Assembly (NCBI GenBank): GCA_035649275.1
Contig: DASRJW010000036.1
Coordinates: forward strand, 31,030-95,029
Source of the DNA: Candidatus Krumholzibacteriia bacterium
GTDB taxonomy: Bacteria > Krumholzibacteriota > Krumholzibacteriia > G020349025
Reading direction: 5' to 3'
Length of the DNA stretch: 64,000 nucleotides
The first letter of the stretch is position 1, and every line of letters starts with the position of its first letter. Under the pieces are notes generated by a model, which was not told the origin of the DNA, searched no databases, and saw only the letters and a list, made by a program, of their open reading frames with translations. Below are positions 29,788-38,827 of the stretch, one piece after another. The translations under genes were made by a program, and so were the position numbers.

Positions 29788-31559
29788 TGCGTTCCCGCCT
29801 GGATCTTGCCGGGCACGACCACGTCGGTCCGCCGCACCTCGGTGGCGAGCAGGATTTTCTCGTCCACCTCGATGGGGACCTGCTTTTTCCAATCCACCAG
29901 GAGTTCGTTCAGGTGCTTCTCGCTCCAGTCGCTCTGCCAGTCCTGCACGACGTTCTCCTTCACGTCCTCGAGGGCGAAGGGGCGCTCCGGGATGATCTGT
30001 TGCACCTGCAGCATGACCCATCCTTGCGTGCCCGGGTCGCGACCTCCGGTCTTGAACGGCTGGGTGTACTGGTGCAGCTCACGGGTGAAGGCGCTGTCGG
30101 CGATCAAGGCGTGCTTCTGATCGTCCCGCGAGAAGGCCACCGTCCGGACGTCCTCGGGCTTGGTGGCGTTATCGTTGTAACGGATCGCGGTGGCGACGAA
30201 ATCGGCACCCCCACGGATCTCCTCGTAGGCCCGGCGCACCACCGTCTCCCGCGGGTGGAAGATGACGTTGCAGATCCGCTTTTCCTTCTCCACGTAGATC
30301 TTGGCGTGGTCGTCGTAGAACTTGCGCAGATCGTCCTCCGAGGGCGTCGGCACCTGCTCGCCGATGAGCTTGTCGTGCAGCTGTCCGACCATCAGCATCT
30401 CGTGGCGGAGCTTCATCTCGTTGACCACCTCGGGGAGCTTGTCGATGCCGTCGGCGCGCGCCTGTTCGATCTGCAGCGGCTTCAGCCACACGTCCCGGAT
30501 CCAGTAGTACAACCCCTGGGCGCCCACCCACTTCTTGGGTCGCTCGGGCCAGCTCGTCTGGTCGTAGCGGTCGGAGAAATCGCCGACGGTGTATTTCTTC
30601 CCATCCACCTCGAAGAGGAGGGTCTCCCGTTCCTGGAAGTTGAAGTCGATGACGGGCTTCACTTCGTTCGCTGGGTCCACGGGCTCGTCCGAATCAGGAG
30701 GCATCTTGCGGTTGATGAGGGCGAGCGCCTCGCCTTGGGCGTTGAACTTGTGCTTGGTGAGGATCGACTCGTAGTAATCGTTCGTCGCTTCCCGGCGCTT
30801 GCGGCGGGCGATCTGCTCGTCGATCAGCGGGCGCTCTTCCTCCAAGGTCCGCTTCTTCACCGGGCTCTCGGAAAACGGTAGGAAGATGTGCCAGCCATAC
30901 GCGGTCTCCACCGGCTCCGCCACTTGTCCCATGGGGGTGTCGAAGATGGCCGCTTCCACCTTCGGATTCGCCCGGCCGTACTCCAGCTCGCCGAAGATGG
31001 CGCGCTGAGCCACCGGGATCTCCATGCCGTCGTCGCCGATCCGCGGCACGTGGGAGTGCACGTCCACCATGGAGTCGAAGTTGGCTCCGGCGCGCAGCAA
31101 GGGGAGCAAGTCGTCCGCTTCCTTCTTGGTAGGCACGATGATCTGCTTGACCAGGATCTTGTGCTTGCTCTCGTCGTAGAACTTCTGGATCTCCGCGTCG
31201 GTAGCCGCCACCTTGTCCTTGATCGCGACCTCCACCGACTTGCCGTGCAGGATCTGTTCCTCGAGGATGGCGAACTGCGCCTTGACCTCCGGATCCTCGG
31301 CATAGCCGAGCTCCTCCGCCTTGAGCGCCAACACTTCCTTGTTGATGATGAATTCGAGGAACTTCCGCTTCCCCGCCAGGTCCAGGGTGTCCGGGAGCAG
31401 CGACCGATCCATCTTTTCCAGGCGATCCTCGTAGTAGGCCTTCGTCACCTGGTGGCTGCCCACCTTGGCAACGACGGCGTCCTGCCGCCCCTCCTTGGAC
31501 TTGGAGCAGGCCGCGGCCAGGAAGACCAGGGCCCAGATGCTGGCTCGAACCCGTCTCAT
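29784..31559 (-). CDS. Large PpiC-type isomerase lipoprotein (two parvulin-like domains)
   Basis: Protein of 591 residues with lipoprotein signal MRRVRASIWALVFLAAAC. ATG at 31559 is preceded by GGGAG at 6 nt; an upstream ATG would spoil the signal. Two parvulin-like regions are visible, KILVKQIIVPTKKEADDLL with YGWHIFLPF, and KRICNVIFHPRETVVRRAYE with GWVMLQVQQI, separated by helical linkers. The domains are diverged and I would not assume that both are active. First gene of the isomerase cassette, 94 bp after mfd, with its own candidate promoter. Confidence 0.85.
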   Translation of the reverse strand: MRRVRASIWALVFLAAACSKSKEGRQDAVVAKVGSHQVTKAYYEDRLEKMDRSLLPDTLDLAGKRKFLEFIINKEVLALKAEELGYAEDPEVKAQFAILEEQILHGKSVEVAIKDKVAATDAEIQKFYDESKHKILVKQIIVPTKKEADDLLPLLRAGANFDSMVDVHSHVPRIGDDGMEIPVAQRAIFGELEYGRANPKVEAAIFDTPMGQVAEPVETAYGWHIFLPFSESPVKKRTLEEERPLIDEQIARRKRREATNDYYESILTKHKFNAQGEALALINRKMPPDSDEPVDPANEVKPVIDFNFQERETLLFEVDGKKYTVGDFSDRYDQTSWPERPKKWVGAQGLYYWIRDVWLKPLQIEQARADGIDKLPEVVNEMKLRHEMLMVGQLHDKLIGEQVPTPSEDDLRKFYDDHAKIYVEKEKRICNVIFHPRETVVRRAYEEIRGGADFVATAIRYNDNATKPEDVRTVAFSRDDQKHALIADSAFTRELHQYTQPFKTGGRDPGTQGWVMLQVQQIIPERPFALEDVKENVVQDWQSDWSEKHLNELLVDWKKQVPIEVDEKILLATEVRRTDVVVPGKIQAGTQ

Positions 31560-31600
31560 GGAATGCTCCCTTGGGCTGCGTCTTTCGTTTCCCCGCACCC

Positions 31601-31628
31601 ATCATAGGGCAATGCCCGGTCAGGGCAA
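31601..31628 (-). promoter_or_regulatory. Candidate sigma-70 promoter with inverted repeat
   Basis: On the minus strand TTGCCC (31628-31623) and TATGAT (31606-31601) are separated by 16 nt, in the gap between mfd and the isomerase genes. The -35 box is also one arm of TTGCCC-N5-GGGCAA, which could be an operator. It would transcribe the three isomerase genes independently of mfd. Confidence 0.42.
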
Positions 31629-31653
31629 CCCTCGGGACTGGCGGCGCACGGCT

Positions 31654-34600
31654 TCACCGGGGGGCGGCGCGCACCTCGCTCCCGGCCCGTGTCCCCGGGA
31701 GGCGGTCCAAGAGCTGGGCCACCTGGGTCAGCCGGTTTCCTGGGCGCAGGTGCTGGATGATCCGGAACTCCCCCGCGGCATCGAAGGCGAGCTTGTGCGG
31801 TAATTCCCGTACCAAGGTCTCGATCTCGGGCCGGGCGAGCGACCGCCCGGGGCGCAAGACGACTTCGGCGCGCGACCCCCGCAGGCGTACACGCTCCGCC
31901 CCGGCGGCGTGCGCAAGAAGCCGTAACTCAGCCACATGCAACAGGTTGGATGCGGATTCCGGGGGCGTCCCGAAGCGGTCCTGGAGCTCCTCCCGCAGAG
32001 CCTCTAGCTCCCCCGGTTCCCGGCAGCCGGAAACCCTCTTGTATACCCGCATCTTCTCCTCCGGATCCGGCACGTAGCGGTCCGGGAGCCGGTACTCCAG
32101 GTCCACGTCGATCCGCGCCGTGATTTCCTCGGGAGCTTGCCGCCCCTGCAGTTCGCTGGCGGCCTGCTCGAGCAAACGGCAGTAGAGCTCGAAGCCCACC
32201 GCCGCCATCTGGCCGTGCTGCTCCGGCCCCAGGATGTTGCCGGCGCCGCGGATCTCCATGTCCCGCATGGCGACGCGCAGGCCCGAGCCGAGGGCCTCGA
32301 ACTCTTGCAGCGCTGCCAGGCGCTTGCGCGCCAGCTCGGTGGTGGTGCCGGTGCGGGGGACGAGGAAATAGGCGTAGGCCTTGTGGCTCGAACGCCCGAC
32401 ACGGCCGCGCAGCTGGTAGAGCTGCGCCAGGCCGAGCCGGTCGGCGCGGTTGACGATCAGGGTGTTGACGCTGGGGATGTCGAGGCCGCTCTCGATGATC
32501 ATGCTCGACACCAGCACATCGAACTTCTGGTCGAGGAAGTCGAGCATGACCTTCTCGAGGGCCCGTTCCTCCATCTGGCCGTGGGCCACGGCCACACGCG
32601 CCGAGGGCATGATGCGCCGCACGTAGCCGGCCATGGCGTCGATGCTCTGCACGCGGTTGTGCACGAGATAGATCTGCCCGCCGCGGTCGAGTTCGCGCAT
32701 CATGGCATCCACGATGATCTCTTCGGCGAAGGGGGCGATCTCCGTTTGCACCGGCAGGCGGTCCCGGGGTGCGGTGTTGATGAGCGACATCTCCCGCAGT
32801 CCGACCAGGGCCATGTGCAAGGTGCGTGGGATCGGTGTCGCCGTCATGGAGAGCACGTCCACGGTCTGCTTGAAGCGCTTCAACTTCTCCTTGTGAGCCA
32901 CGCCGAACCGGTGTTCTTCGTCGACGACGACGAGACCCAGCGACTTGAACTCCACGTCCCGGGAGAGCAAGCGATGGGTGCCGATGAGGATGTCCACTTC
33001 GCCGCGGGCCACCTTGACGAGGATTTCCTTCTGCTCCTTCGTCGGGCGCAAGCGCGACACCATCTCGACGACGACGGGGAAGTCCGCCAGACGTTCGCGG
33101 AAAGTGCCCAGGTGCTGTTGCGCCAGGATCGTGGTCGGCACGAGCACCGCGACCTGCTTGTTGTCCAGCACCGCTTTGAAGGCGGCGCGCATGGCGACCT
33201 CGGTCTTGCCGAAGCCCACGTCGCCGCAGACGAGGCGGTCCATGGGAGCGGGCTTCTCCATGTCGACCTTGACGTCGCCGATGGCGCGCAGCTGGTCTTC
33301 CGTCTCGTCGTAGATGAACGAAGCCTCGAGCTCCTTGAGCAGGTGCGTGTCGGCGGAGAAAGCGTGACCAGGCTGGGACTTCCGCGCCGCCGCCAGGCCG
33401 AGCAGTTCCTGGGCCATGGCGGCGATGGCGCGCTTGGCGCGTTCCTTGATGCGCTCCCAGGCGTTGGTGCCGAGTTTGGTCAGCTCCGGGACGGCGCCCT
33501 CCTTGCCCACGTACTTCTCGACCCGGTTCAGCTGGTCGACGCTGACGTAGATCTTGTCGCCGCCGGCGAAGGCGAGTTGCAGGCAGTCGATCTCGGCGCC
33601 TTCGACCTGCAACTTCTGGATCCCCAAGTACCGGGCGATGCCGTACTGCACGTGGACGACGAAATCGCCGGGCTGCAGCTCCTCGTATGCCGAGGTGCCC
33701 TGGCTGACGCGGTATTTGCGGCGGCGCTGCCGGCGCTTGTAGCGCTGGAAGATCTCGCGGTCGGTGAGCACGACCACGTTGTGCTCGACGAGCACGAACC
33801 CGGACTGCAGCTCCCCCACGGGGAAGTCGAGGCGGTCGGCGATGTCGTCCAGGAGCTCTTGCAGGCGCTGCGCCTGCCCGGGGTTGTCGCAGAAGATGTG
33901 GATGCGCTGCCCGAGGAGCAGCCGGTGCTCGAGGTCGCGCTGCAGCTCCGCCACCCGGCCGGCGTGCTCTCCGGGCGACTGGATCGCCAGACGCACCACG
34001 GGCAGATCGGCGGCCTGGGCGGGCGCTGGCGCTGCCGTGCCCTCCGTGGCCGACGGCGCCGGCTCGAGGAGCTTGTCCAGAGGGGCGCCGCCGAAATGCA
34101 CCTGGGTGAGGTAGTAGGTGGGCATGCCGGCCGGCAAGGCTTGCAGGACCGTGTTGGGAGCGTAGATCGCCTCGGGTTCCGGCACCGGCTCGCCGCCGCG
34201 GCGGGCGTCGTCGAAGAGCTTGTGGATCTCCTCGTCGAGCCGACGTAGCTGCTCGACCACGGCCTCCGGGCGCACCCAGAGCAGGCGCCGGGCATCCAGG
34301 AAGAACTCGGTGAGGAGGACCCGCGGCGAGTAGTAGGCCGCGTAGCGCTCCATCCCGTCGAAATGCAGGCGCTCGCGCACGTGGTCGGCGAGCCGAGCGC
34401 GGGCGGGCTCGCTGCCCTGTTGGCTCGCACGCAGCCTTTGCTCGGCACGCTGCAAGTTGGCGTCCGAGAGGATGAGGGGAGAGCAGGGAGGCACGAGGGC
34501 GGTGGAGATCTCGCCCAGCGAACGCTGCGTCGTGGCATCGAAGAAGCGCATCGATTCGACCCGATCGCCCAGGAGCTCGAGGCGCAGGGGGTTCTCGTAG

Positions 34601-35148
34601 GAGACGCTGAACACGTCCAGGATGCCGCCCTTGCGCGCGAAGTCGCCGGGCGACTCGACGCGAGGCACGGCGTAGTAACCCATCTCGCCGAAGCGAGCCA
34701 GCACGCCGTCGTAGTCGATCTCCCCGCCCACCGCGAAGCGCAAGGTGTAATCGAGGATCTCTTCCGGCGGCTGCACCTTCCACTTCAGCCCCTTCGCCGA
34801 GGTGGCGACGATGCAGCTGTCGCCGGAAAGCAGGTGGTGCAGCACCTCGACCTGCTGGCCGGTGATGCCCTTGTAGGGCGAACGTTTCTCGTAGGGGAGG
34901 ATCTCGAATTCGGGGAAGAGATGCACCGGCGTGTCCGGGAGGAGCGTGGCGAGGTCCTGGGCCAGTTCCTCCGCATCATCGAATTTCGGCGCCACGACCA
35001 GCGTCTGTACCGGATGGTCGCGTTGCAGGAGAGCAGCGATGAGGGACGGACTACTCCCGTGCAGGGAGGTGAGCACCCCCCCCTCGGCCTGACGGATCCG
35101 TCGCAGCAGACTGTCTTGCGCGGCTCGAGGAAGCAGCCGATCGAGCAT
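31654..35148 (-). CDS. mfd: Transcription-repair coupling factor
   Basis: Mfd of 1164 residues, close to the usual length. It displaces stalled RNA polymerase and recruits the UvrABC nucleotide excision repair complex. Visible parts in order: UvrB-like N-terminal domain (PVHLFPEFEILPYEKRSPYK), RNA-polymerase interaction domain (DFVVHVQYGIARYLGIQKL), RecG-like helicase core with Walker A GDVGFGKTEV, DEEH box VVDEEHRFG, motif III MTATPIPRTL, the TRG-region (LYQLRGRVGRSSHKAYAYF, RDMEIRGAGNILG), and the C-terminal TRCF domain. ATG at 35148 was preferred to a TTG at 35202 that has no binding site. No anomalies. Confidence 0.97.
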   Translation of the reverse strand: MLDRLLPRAAQDSLLRRIRQAEGGVLTSLHGSSPSLIAALLQRDHPVQTLVVAPKFDDAEELAQDLATLLPDTPVHLFPEFEILPYEKRSPYKGITGQQVEVLHHLLSGDSCIVATSAKGLKWKVQPPEEILDYTLRFAVGGEIDYDGVLARFGEMGYYAVPRVESPGDFARKGGILDVFSVSYENPLRLELLGDRVESMRFFDATTQRSLGEISTALVPPCSPLILSDANLQRAEQRLRASQQGSEPARARLADHVRERLHFDGMERYAAYYSPRVLLTEFFLDARRLLWVRPEAVVEQLRRLDEEIHKLFDDARRGGEPVPEPEAIYAPNTVLQALPAGMPTYYLTQVHFGGAPLDKLLEPAPSATEGTAAPAPAQAADLPVVRLAIQSPGEHAGRVAELQRDLEHRLLLGQRIHIFCDNPGQAQRLQELLDDIADRLDFPVGELQSGFVLVEHNVVVLTDREIFQRYKRRQRRRKYRVSQGTSAYEELQPGDFVVHVQYGIARYLGIQKLQVEGAEIDCLQLAFAGGDKIYVSVDQLNRVEKYVGKEGAVPELTKLGTNAWERIKERAKRAIAAMAQELLGLAAARKSQPGHAFSADTHLLKELEASFIYDETEDQLRAIGDVKVDMEKPAPMDRLVCGDVGFGKTEVAMRAAFKAVLDNKQVAVLVPTTILAQQHLGTFRERLADFPVVVEMVSRLRPTKEQKEILVKVARGEVDILIGTHRLLSRDVEFKSLGLVVVDEEHRFGVAHKEKLKRFKQTVDVLSMTATPIPRTLHMALVGLREMSLINTAPRDRLPVQTEIAPFAEEIIVDAMMRELDRGGQIYLVHNRVQSIDAMAGYVRRIMPSARVAVAHGQMEERALEKVMLDFLDQKFDVLVSSMIIESGLDIPSVNTLIVNRADRLGLAQLYQLRGRVGRSSHKAYAYFLVPRTGTTTELARKRLAALQEFEALGSGLRVAMRDMEIRGAGNILGPEQHGQMAAVGFELYCRLLEQAASELQGRQAPEEITARIDVDLEYRLPDRYVPDPEEKMRVYKRVSGCREPGELEALREELQDRFGTPPESASNLLHVAELRLLAHAAGAERVRLRGSRAEVVLRPGRSLARPEIETLVRELPHKLAFDAAGEFRIIQHLRPGNRLTQVAQLLDRLPGTRAGSEVRAAPR

Positions 35149-35275
35149 CGTTTCCCACCGTTGGGGGGTCCGAACATAGGGGGGGCGGTTCGGGAGTGTC
35201 AAGGGAGGGCGCGCTGCCGAGGCACGGTGCTACCATGAGGGACGCCGGCTGGGTGGTGGCGACAACGAGAGGTGG

Positions 35276-36034
35276 ATGCGCATGGGGAGCCATCGTTACC
35301 AAGGCGACGAGATCGCCGTGACCTACGAGGTGAAACGCTGCATCCACGCGACGGAATGCGTGCGTGGCTTGCCGAGCGTCTTCGATCCCGAGCGGCGCCC
35401 CTGGGTGCGCCTGGAAGGCGCGAGTGCCGAAGAAGTGGTGCGCGTGGTGGAACGGTGTCCCACCGGTGCTTTGCGCTACGAACGCAGCGATGGCACGGTG
35501 GAGGCAGCGGCGCTCGTGAACGAGGTGACCCCCTCGCCCGATGGTCCGCTCTACGCCCGCGGCGAGATCGTGCTCCAGGATGCACTGGGGATGGAGATCG
35601 CCCGGGAGCTGCGCCTGGCGCTCTGCCGCTGCGGCGGCTCGGCGAACAAGCCTTATTGCGACGGCCAGCACCGGAAGCTCGGCTTCTCCGACCCGGGCGA
35701 GGTGCCGCCGCCACCGGTGCCCAGCGCCGCCGCGACGGCAGCCGCAGGAGGACCGGTGGGCGGGGCTCCCGGCGGCGCTGTCGCTGGCGTCAGCGCCCCA
35801 GCCGCCCCTGGCACCGGCGCCACCGCTCCCGGAGCAGCACGCTTGCTCGGCGGGGCGTTGCACATCATCTTGACGAAGAACGGCCCGCTCCGTCTCCTGG
35901 GCCCCGTGGTCGTCCGCTCCACCGCCACCGGGGTGGCGTGTCCGGCGCAGCGCCTGTCCCTCTGCCGTTGTGGCGGATCGCAGAACAAGCCCTATTGCGA
36001 CGGCAGCCACGGACGCATCGGTTTCGAGGCTTGA
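35276..36034 (+). CDS. Iron-sulfur protein with Fer4-type and two CDGSH domains
   Basis: Protein of 252 residues. The first 85 residues form a divergent mono-cluster ferredoxin-like domain (KRCIHATECVRGLPSVF, VERCPTGALRY). Two CDGSH iron-sulfur motifs follow, CRCGGSANKPYCDGQH near 117 and CRCGGSQNKPYCDGSH near 232, each giving three Cys and one His as [2Fe-2S] ligands. A low-complexity Gly/Ala/Pro linker (about 143-190) separates them. A second ATG at 35282 is equally possible. No signal peptide, so it is cytoplasmic. Probable redox or iron-sulfur transfer role. It is transcribed away from mfd and toward the barrel protein gene. Confidence 0.88.
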   Translation: MRMGSHRYQGDEIAVTYEVKRCIHATECVRGLPSVFDPERRPWVRLEGASAEEVVRVVERCPTGALRYERSDGTVEAAALVNEVTPSPDGPLYARGEIVLQDALGMEIARELRLALCRCGGSANKPYCDGQHRKLGFSDPGEVPPPPVPSAAATAAAGGPVGGAPGGAVAGVSAPAAPGTGATAPGAARLLGGALHIILTKNGPLRLLGPVVVRSTATGVACPAQRLSLCRCGGSQNKPYCDGSHGRIGFEA

Positions 36035-36065
36035 ACGCCGCTCCTGCCCCGTGGCGGCTCACACC

Positions 36066-37877
36066 ATGAGGTTCCACGCTCGGCTCCTCGCCGCCATCTT
36101 CTTCTGCGGCGCGGCGACGGCTGCGGTCGCGGAGCCGCCCGACAGTCTGGTGGGCGGGAGCACCACGCTCGACTCGCTGGAGGCGAAGCTCTCCCGCAAT
36201 CGCCTGACCCGCGAGCTCTCCCGCTACGTCTTCCAGCCTTCGGCGCTGCCGCTCCAGGAGCAGGCTGCCGTCACCCCGAGCCTGGACTTCTTCGCCCCCT
36301 ACGCTGGTCTCACCATCCGCCACATCGTCATCGAACGCCTCGACGTCTTCAGCGCTTACGACGCCGGCGGCGGCGATGCAGTGCAGTCCACCTTGAGTCG
36401 CGTCGGCGATGCCCTGCACTTCAACACGCGCAGAGGCATCATCGAGAATTACTTGCTCATGCACGAAGGCGAGAGGCTCGATCCGAACGCCCTCGCCGAT
36501 TCCGAGCGCCTGTTGCGCGCCGCGCCTTTCCTGCAAGAGGCCAATGTCGTGGTGGCGCCGGTGGAGTCGGCGCCGGATTCGGTGGACCTCTACGTGGTGA
36601 CGCGGGATCGTTGGACCCTTGGCCTCGACCTCAAGATCAAGAACACCTCGAGTGCCGACATCCGCCTGGCGGACCGCAATTTCGCCGGCTGGGGGCACCA
36701 TTTCGAGAACCTGCTCCTCATCGACGCCGAGCAACCCCAAGAGCTGGGGTACGTCGGCAGATACCGCGTCGACAACATCAGCGGTTCCTTCGTACGCAAC
36801 GCCTACGAGTACCGCAACACCTACCGGGAACGGGCCTGGGGCGTGGTGCTTTCCCGCGCACGCGAAGCACCGCAGATCCGCAGCACCGGGGCCCTCGCCT
36901 TCGCCATGACCGATCTGAAGCCGGCGCCCGGCGACGTTCCCCGCCAGGCCTTCCTGGAGACCTTCGTATGGGGCGGGCGGGCGTTCCCCGTGGGCAAGGC
37001 GCCGCACGGCGGCGTCAGCCGCCAGGCGCTCGTGCCCGCCCTCGGCTACGACTACCTGGACTTCTACGTCCGCCCCGACTCGGTGACCGCCGACTTCAAT
37101 CGCCCCTTCCGTGATCGGCACCTCGTGCTCGCGAGCTTCTCCTTCACCAAGAGCGATTTCGAACAAGGGCGCTTGCTGCGCGGATACGGCTGGAGAGAAG
37201 ACATCCCGCATGGGTTGCTGGCGACGCTCACCGGCGGCATGGAGTTCAGTGAATTCGAGAATCGAGCTTACGGCGCCGCGGAGCTCCGGGCGGCGAAGTA
37301 CACGGGCTGGGGGTATCTCGCCTTCCGCGCCGCCGGCGGCACCTTCCTCCACCAGCGCACCATGGAGGACGGGGTGGTGGATCTCGCCGGCAGCTACTTC
37401 ACCCCGCTCCTGGACCACGGTGGTTACGGCTTCCGGCAGTTCTTCCAGGTTTCCTATACGCACGGATTTCGGCGGCGGGAGAACGACGACATTCCGCTGG
37501 ATGGGAGCGCTGGCTTCGCTGGGATCACGGGCTCGCCGCTACGGGATCGGCAGCGTCTGGTGGGTGGTCTCGAATCGGTCCTGCTCACGCCGTGGAAGGC
37601 CTTCGGCTTCCGCTTCGGCTTCTTCGGCCGGCTCGACATCGGCACGATCGGCCCCGAGGCCGATTCGTTCCTGGAGGACAAGTACTACTCCATCGTGGGC
37701 TTCGGCATCCGTTTGCACAACGAACTGCTGGTCTTCGAGCCCACGGAGCTGCGCTATTCCCACGCCTTGGAGTCCCCCGAGGGCGCTTCCACCAAGGTCT
37801 TCGACTTCGGCCCCTTGCCGACGACGCCTTTCCTCGGCCTGGATCCCGGACCGCCGAGTACCATTCCCTATCGCTGA
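36066..37877 (+). CDS. BamA/D15-type outer membrane barrel protein with one POTRA-like domain
   Basis: Exported protein of 603 residues with a signal peptide (LLAAIFFCGAATAAVAEPP). A POTRA-like stretch (TIRHIVIERLDVFSAY to VDLYVVTRDRWTLGLDLK) includes the typical motif EGERLDPNALADSERLLRAAP. The rest alternates amphipathic strands typical of a surface-antigen barrel, with an aromatic near-terminal strand. Much shorter than BamA and with one POTRA, so it is more likely an accessory Omp85-like protein or two-partner-type channel than the essential BamA. ATG at 36066 places the signal at the N-terminus. It lies 31 bp after the CDGSH gene. Confidence 0.8.
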   Translation: MRFHARLLAAIFFCGAATAAVAEPPDSLVGGSTTLDSLEAKLSRNRLTRELSRYVFQPSALPLQEQAAVTPSLDFFAPYAGLTIRHIVIERLDVFSAYDAGGGDAVQSTLSRVGDALHFNTRRGIIENYLLMHEGERLDPNALADSERLLRAAPFLQEANVVVAPVESAPDSVDLYVVTRDRWTLGLDLKIKNTSSADIRLADRNFAGWGHHFENLLLIDAEQPQELGYVGRYRVDNISGSFVRNAYEYRNTYRERAWGVVLSRAREAPQIRSTGALAFAMTDLKPAPGDVPRQAFLETFVWGGRAFPVGKAPHGGVSRQALVPALGYDYLDFYVRPDSVTADFNRPFRDRHLVLASFSFTKSDFEQGRLLRGYGWREDIPHGLLATLTGGMEFSEFENRAYGAAELRAAKYTGWGYLAFRAAGGTFLHQRTMEDGVVDLAGSYFTPLLDHGGYGFRQFFQVSYTHGFRRRENDDIPLDGSAGFAGITGSPLRDRQRLVGGLESVLLTPWKAFGFRFGFFGRLDIGTIGPEADSFLEDKYYSIVGFGIRLHNELLVFEPTELRYSHALESPEGASTKVFDFGPLPTTPFLGLDPGPPSTIPYR

Positions 37878-37911
37878 CCGCGTCGATGCCCGCCATGCCG
37901 GCCACGGACTG

Positions 37912-38796
37912 CTAGGAGTACTTCGTCTTCACCCCGCTCCAGGTCCCGGGGCGCACGCTCACCACGCCCTGGAGCGCCACCTCGAGGGTCGAGACGTAAG
38001 CACTCCCGTCCGGGCTGACGGCGAGGAGCAGCTGCGAGCCGCCTTGGCGGTAGAGGCCGTCGGCGTCGTTGCGGAAGGGGCGCTGTCCCTTGGAGGCGTA
38101 AGGCTGCTGGGCATGGACCTGGTCGGTGAGGGCGTCGTCGAAGTAGAGCTGGGAGGTGAAGTCGAAACCGGGGCTGGTGGCCGGAGCCGAGCGGATCTTG
38201 ACATGCATGTGCACCGTCCGCCCCAGGTACCAGCCGGGATAGATGGTGACGAAGCTCGCGACGCCGCTGGGGTCGGTGATTTGGTAGCCCCGGAGGAACT
38301 TCTTCCCCAAGGTGTCGAATCCCGGGTCTTGGACGTCCGAATAGACGCCGAGCGCATCGCAGTGCCAGAGGTCGACGTACGCACCTGCCAGGGGGATGCA
38401 GGAGCTGTCGGCCAGCAGCGCCGAGAGATGAATTGCCAGGCGGAGTTCGGCGCCCGGCCGGGTCGAGCCGTCGGAGGGATCAGAGCGGATGTCGGAGCGG
38501 AGCAGCAGTTCGTCGACGAAGTACGGTCCCTCGGTCTGCCCCGGCCGGACGATGCACGAGGTGGCGGCTCCGGGTGCCGGCGAGGCAGCAGCGGCAGGCG
38601 TTGCGGGCCAGGCTGCGGCACCCGTGCTCGGTGGTGTGCCTGCGGCACCCTGCCCCCACGCTGGGGCAGCATGGTGCAGGAGCGGAGTGAATGCCGCTAC
38701 GGACCTGCCGAAGAACGCGGCGCCCGTGACGCCGAGGAGCGCGAGTGCCTCGCGGCGGGTGAGGACGTGACCGCGAGGCGCATCATCGTGGGCCAT
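37912..38796 (-). CDS. Tat-exported intradiol ring-cleavage dioxygenase-like protein
   Basis: Protein of 294 residues with twin-arginine signal TRREALALLGVTGAAF and a low-complexity Ala/Pro spacer (50-78). The dioxygenase core shows TEGPYF, VDLWHCDALGVYSD (first Tyr ligand) and TIYPGWYLGRTVHMHVKI (second Tyr and the His-x-His iron ligands). Intradiol enzymes open catechols between the two hydroxyl groups using Fe(III). Export through Tat and the absence of catechol pathway genes nearby indicate a periplasmic or surface enzyme that may act on complex aromatics rather than central catabolism. The family call is firm; the substrate is unknown. Confidence 0.88.
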   Translation of the reverse strand: MAHDDAPRGHVLTRREALALLGVTGAAFFGRSVAAFTPLLHHAAPAWGQGAAGTPPSTGAAAWPATPAAAASPAPGAATSCIVRPGQTEGPYFVDELLLRSDIRSDPSDGSTRPGAELRLAIHLSALLADSSCIPLAGAYVDLWHCDALGVYSDVQDPGFDTLGKKFLRGYQITDPSGVASFVTIYPGWYLGRTVHMHVKIRSAPATSPGFDFTSQLYFDDALTDQVHAQQPYASKGQRPFRNDADGLYRQGGSQLLLAVSPDGSAYVSTLEVALQGVVSVRPGTWSGVKTKYS

Positions 38797-38827
38797 CGCC
38801 GTTCCTTCGAGCCTCCTGTTCCATGGA

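Noticed and set aside
27400..30120. Plus-strand 906-codon frame opposite the isomerase genes
   Set aside because: No signal or family pattern; the minus-strand parvulin motifs are unambiguous.
32137..34248. Plus-strand frame opposite mfd
   Set aside because: Antisense of a highly conserved helicase; not coding.
36066..37877. Essential BamA
   Set aside because: Only one POTRA-like domain and about 600 residues; annotated as an accessory barrel protein.
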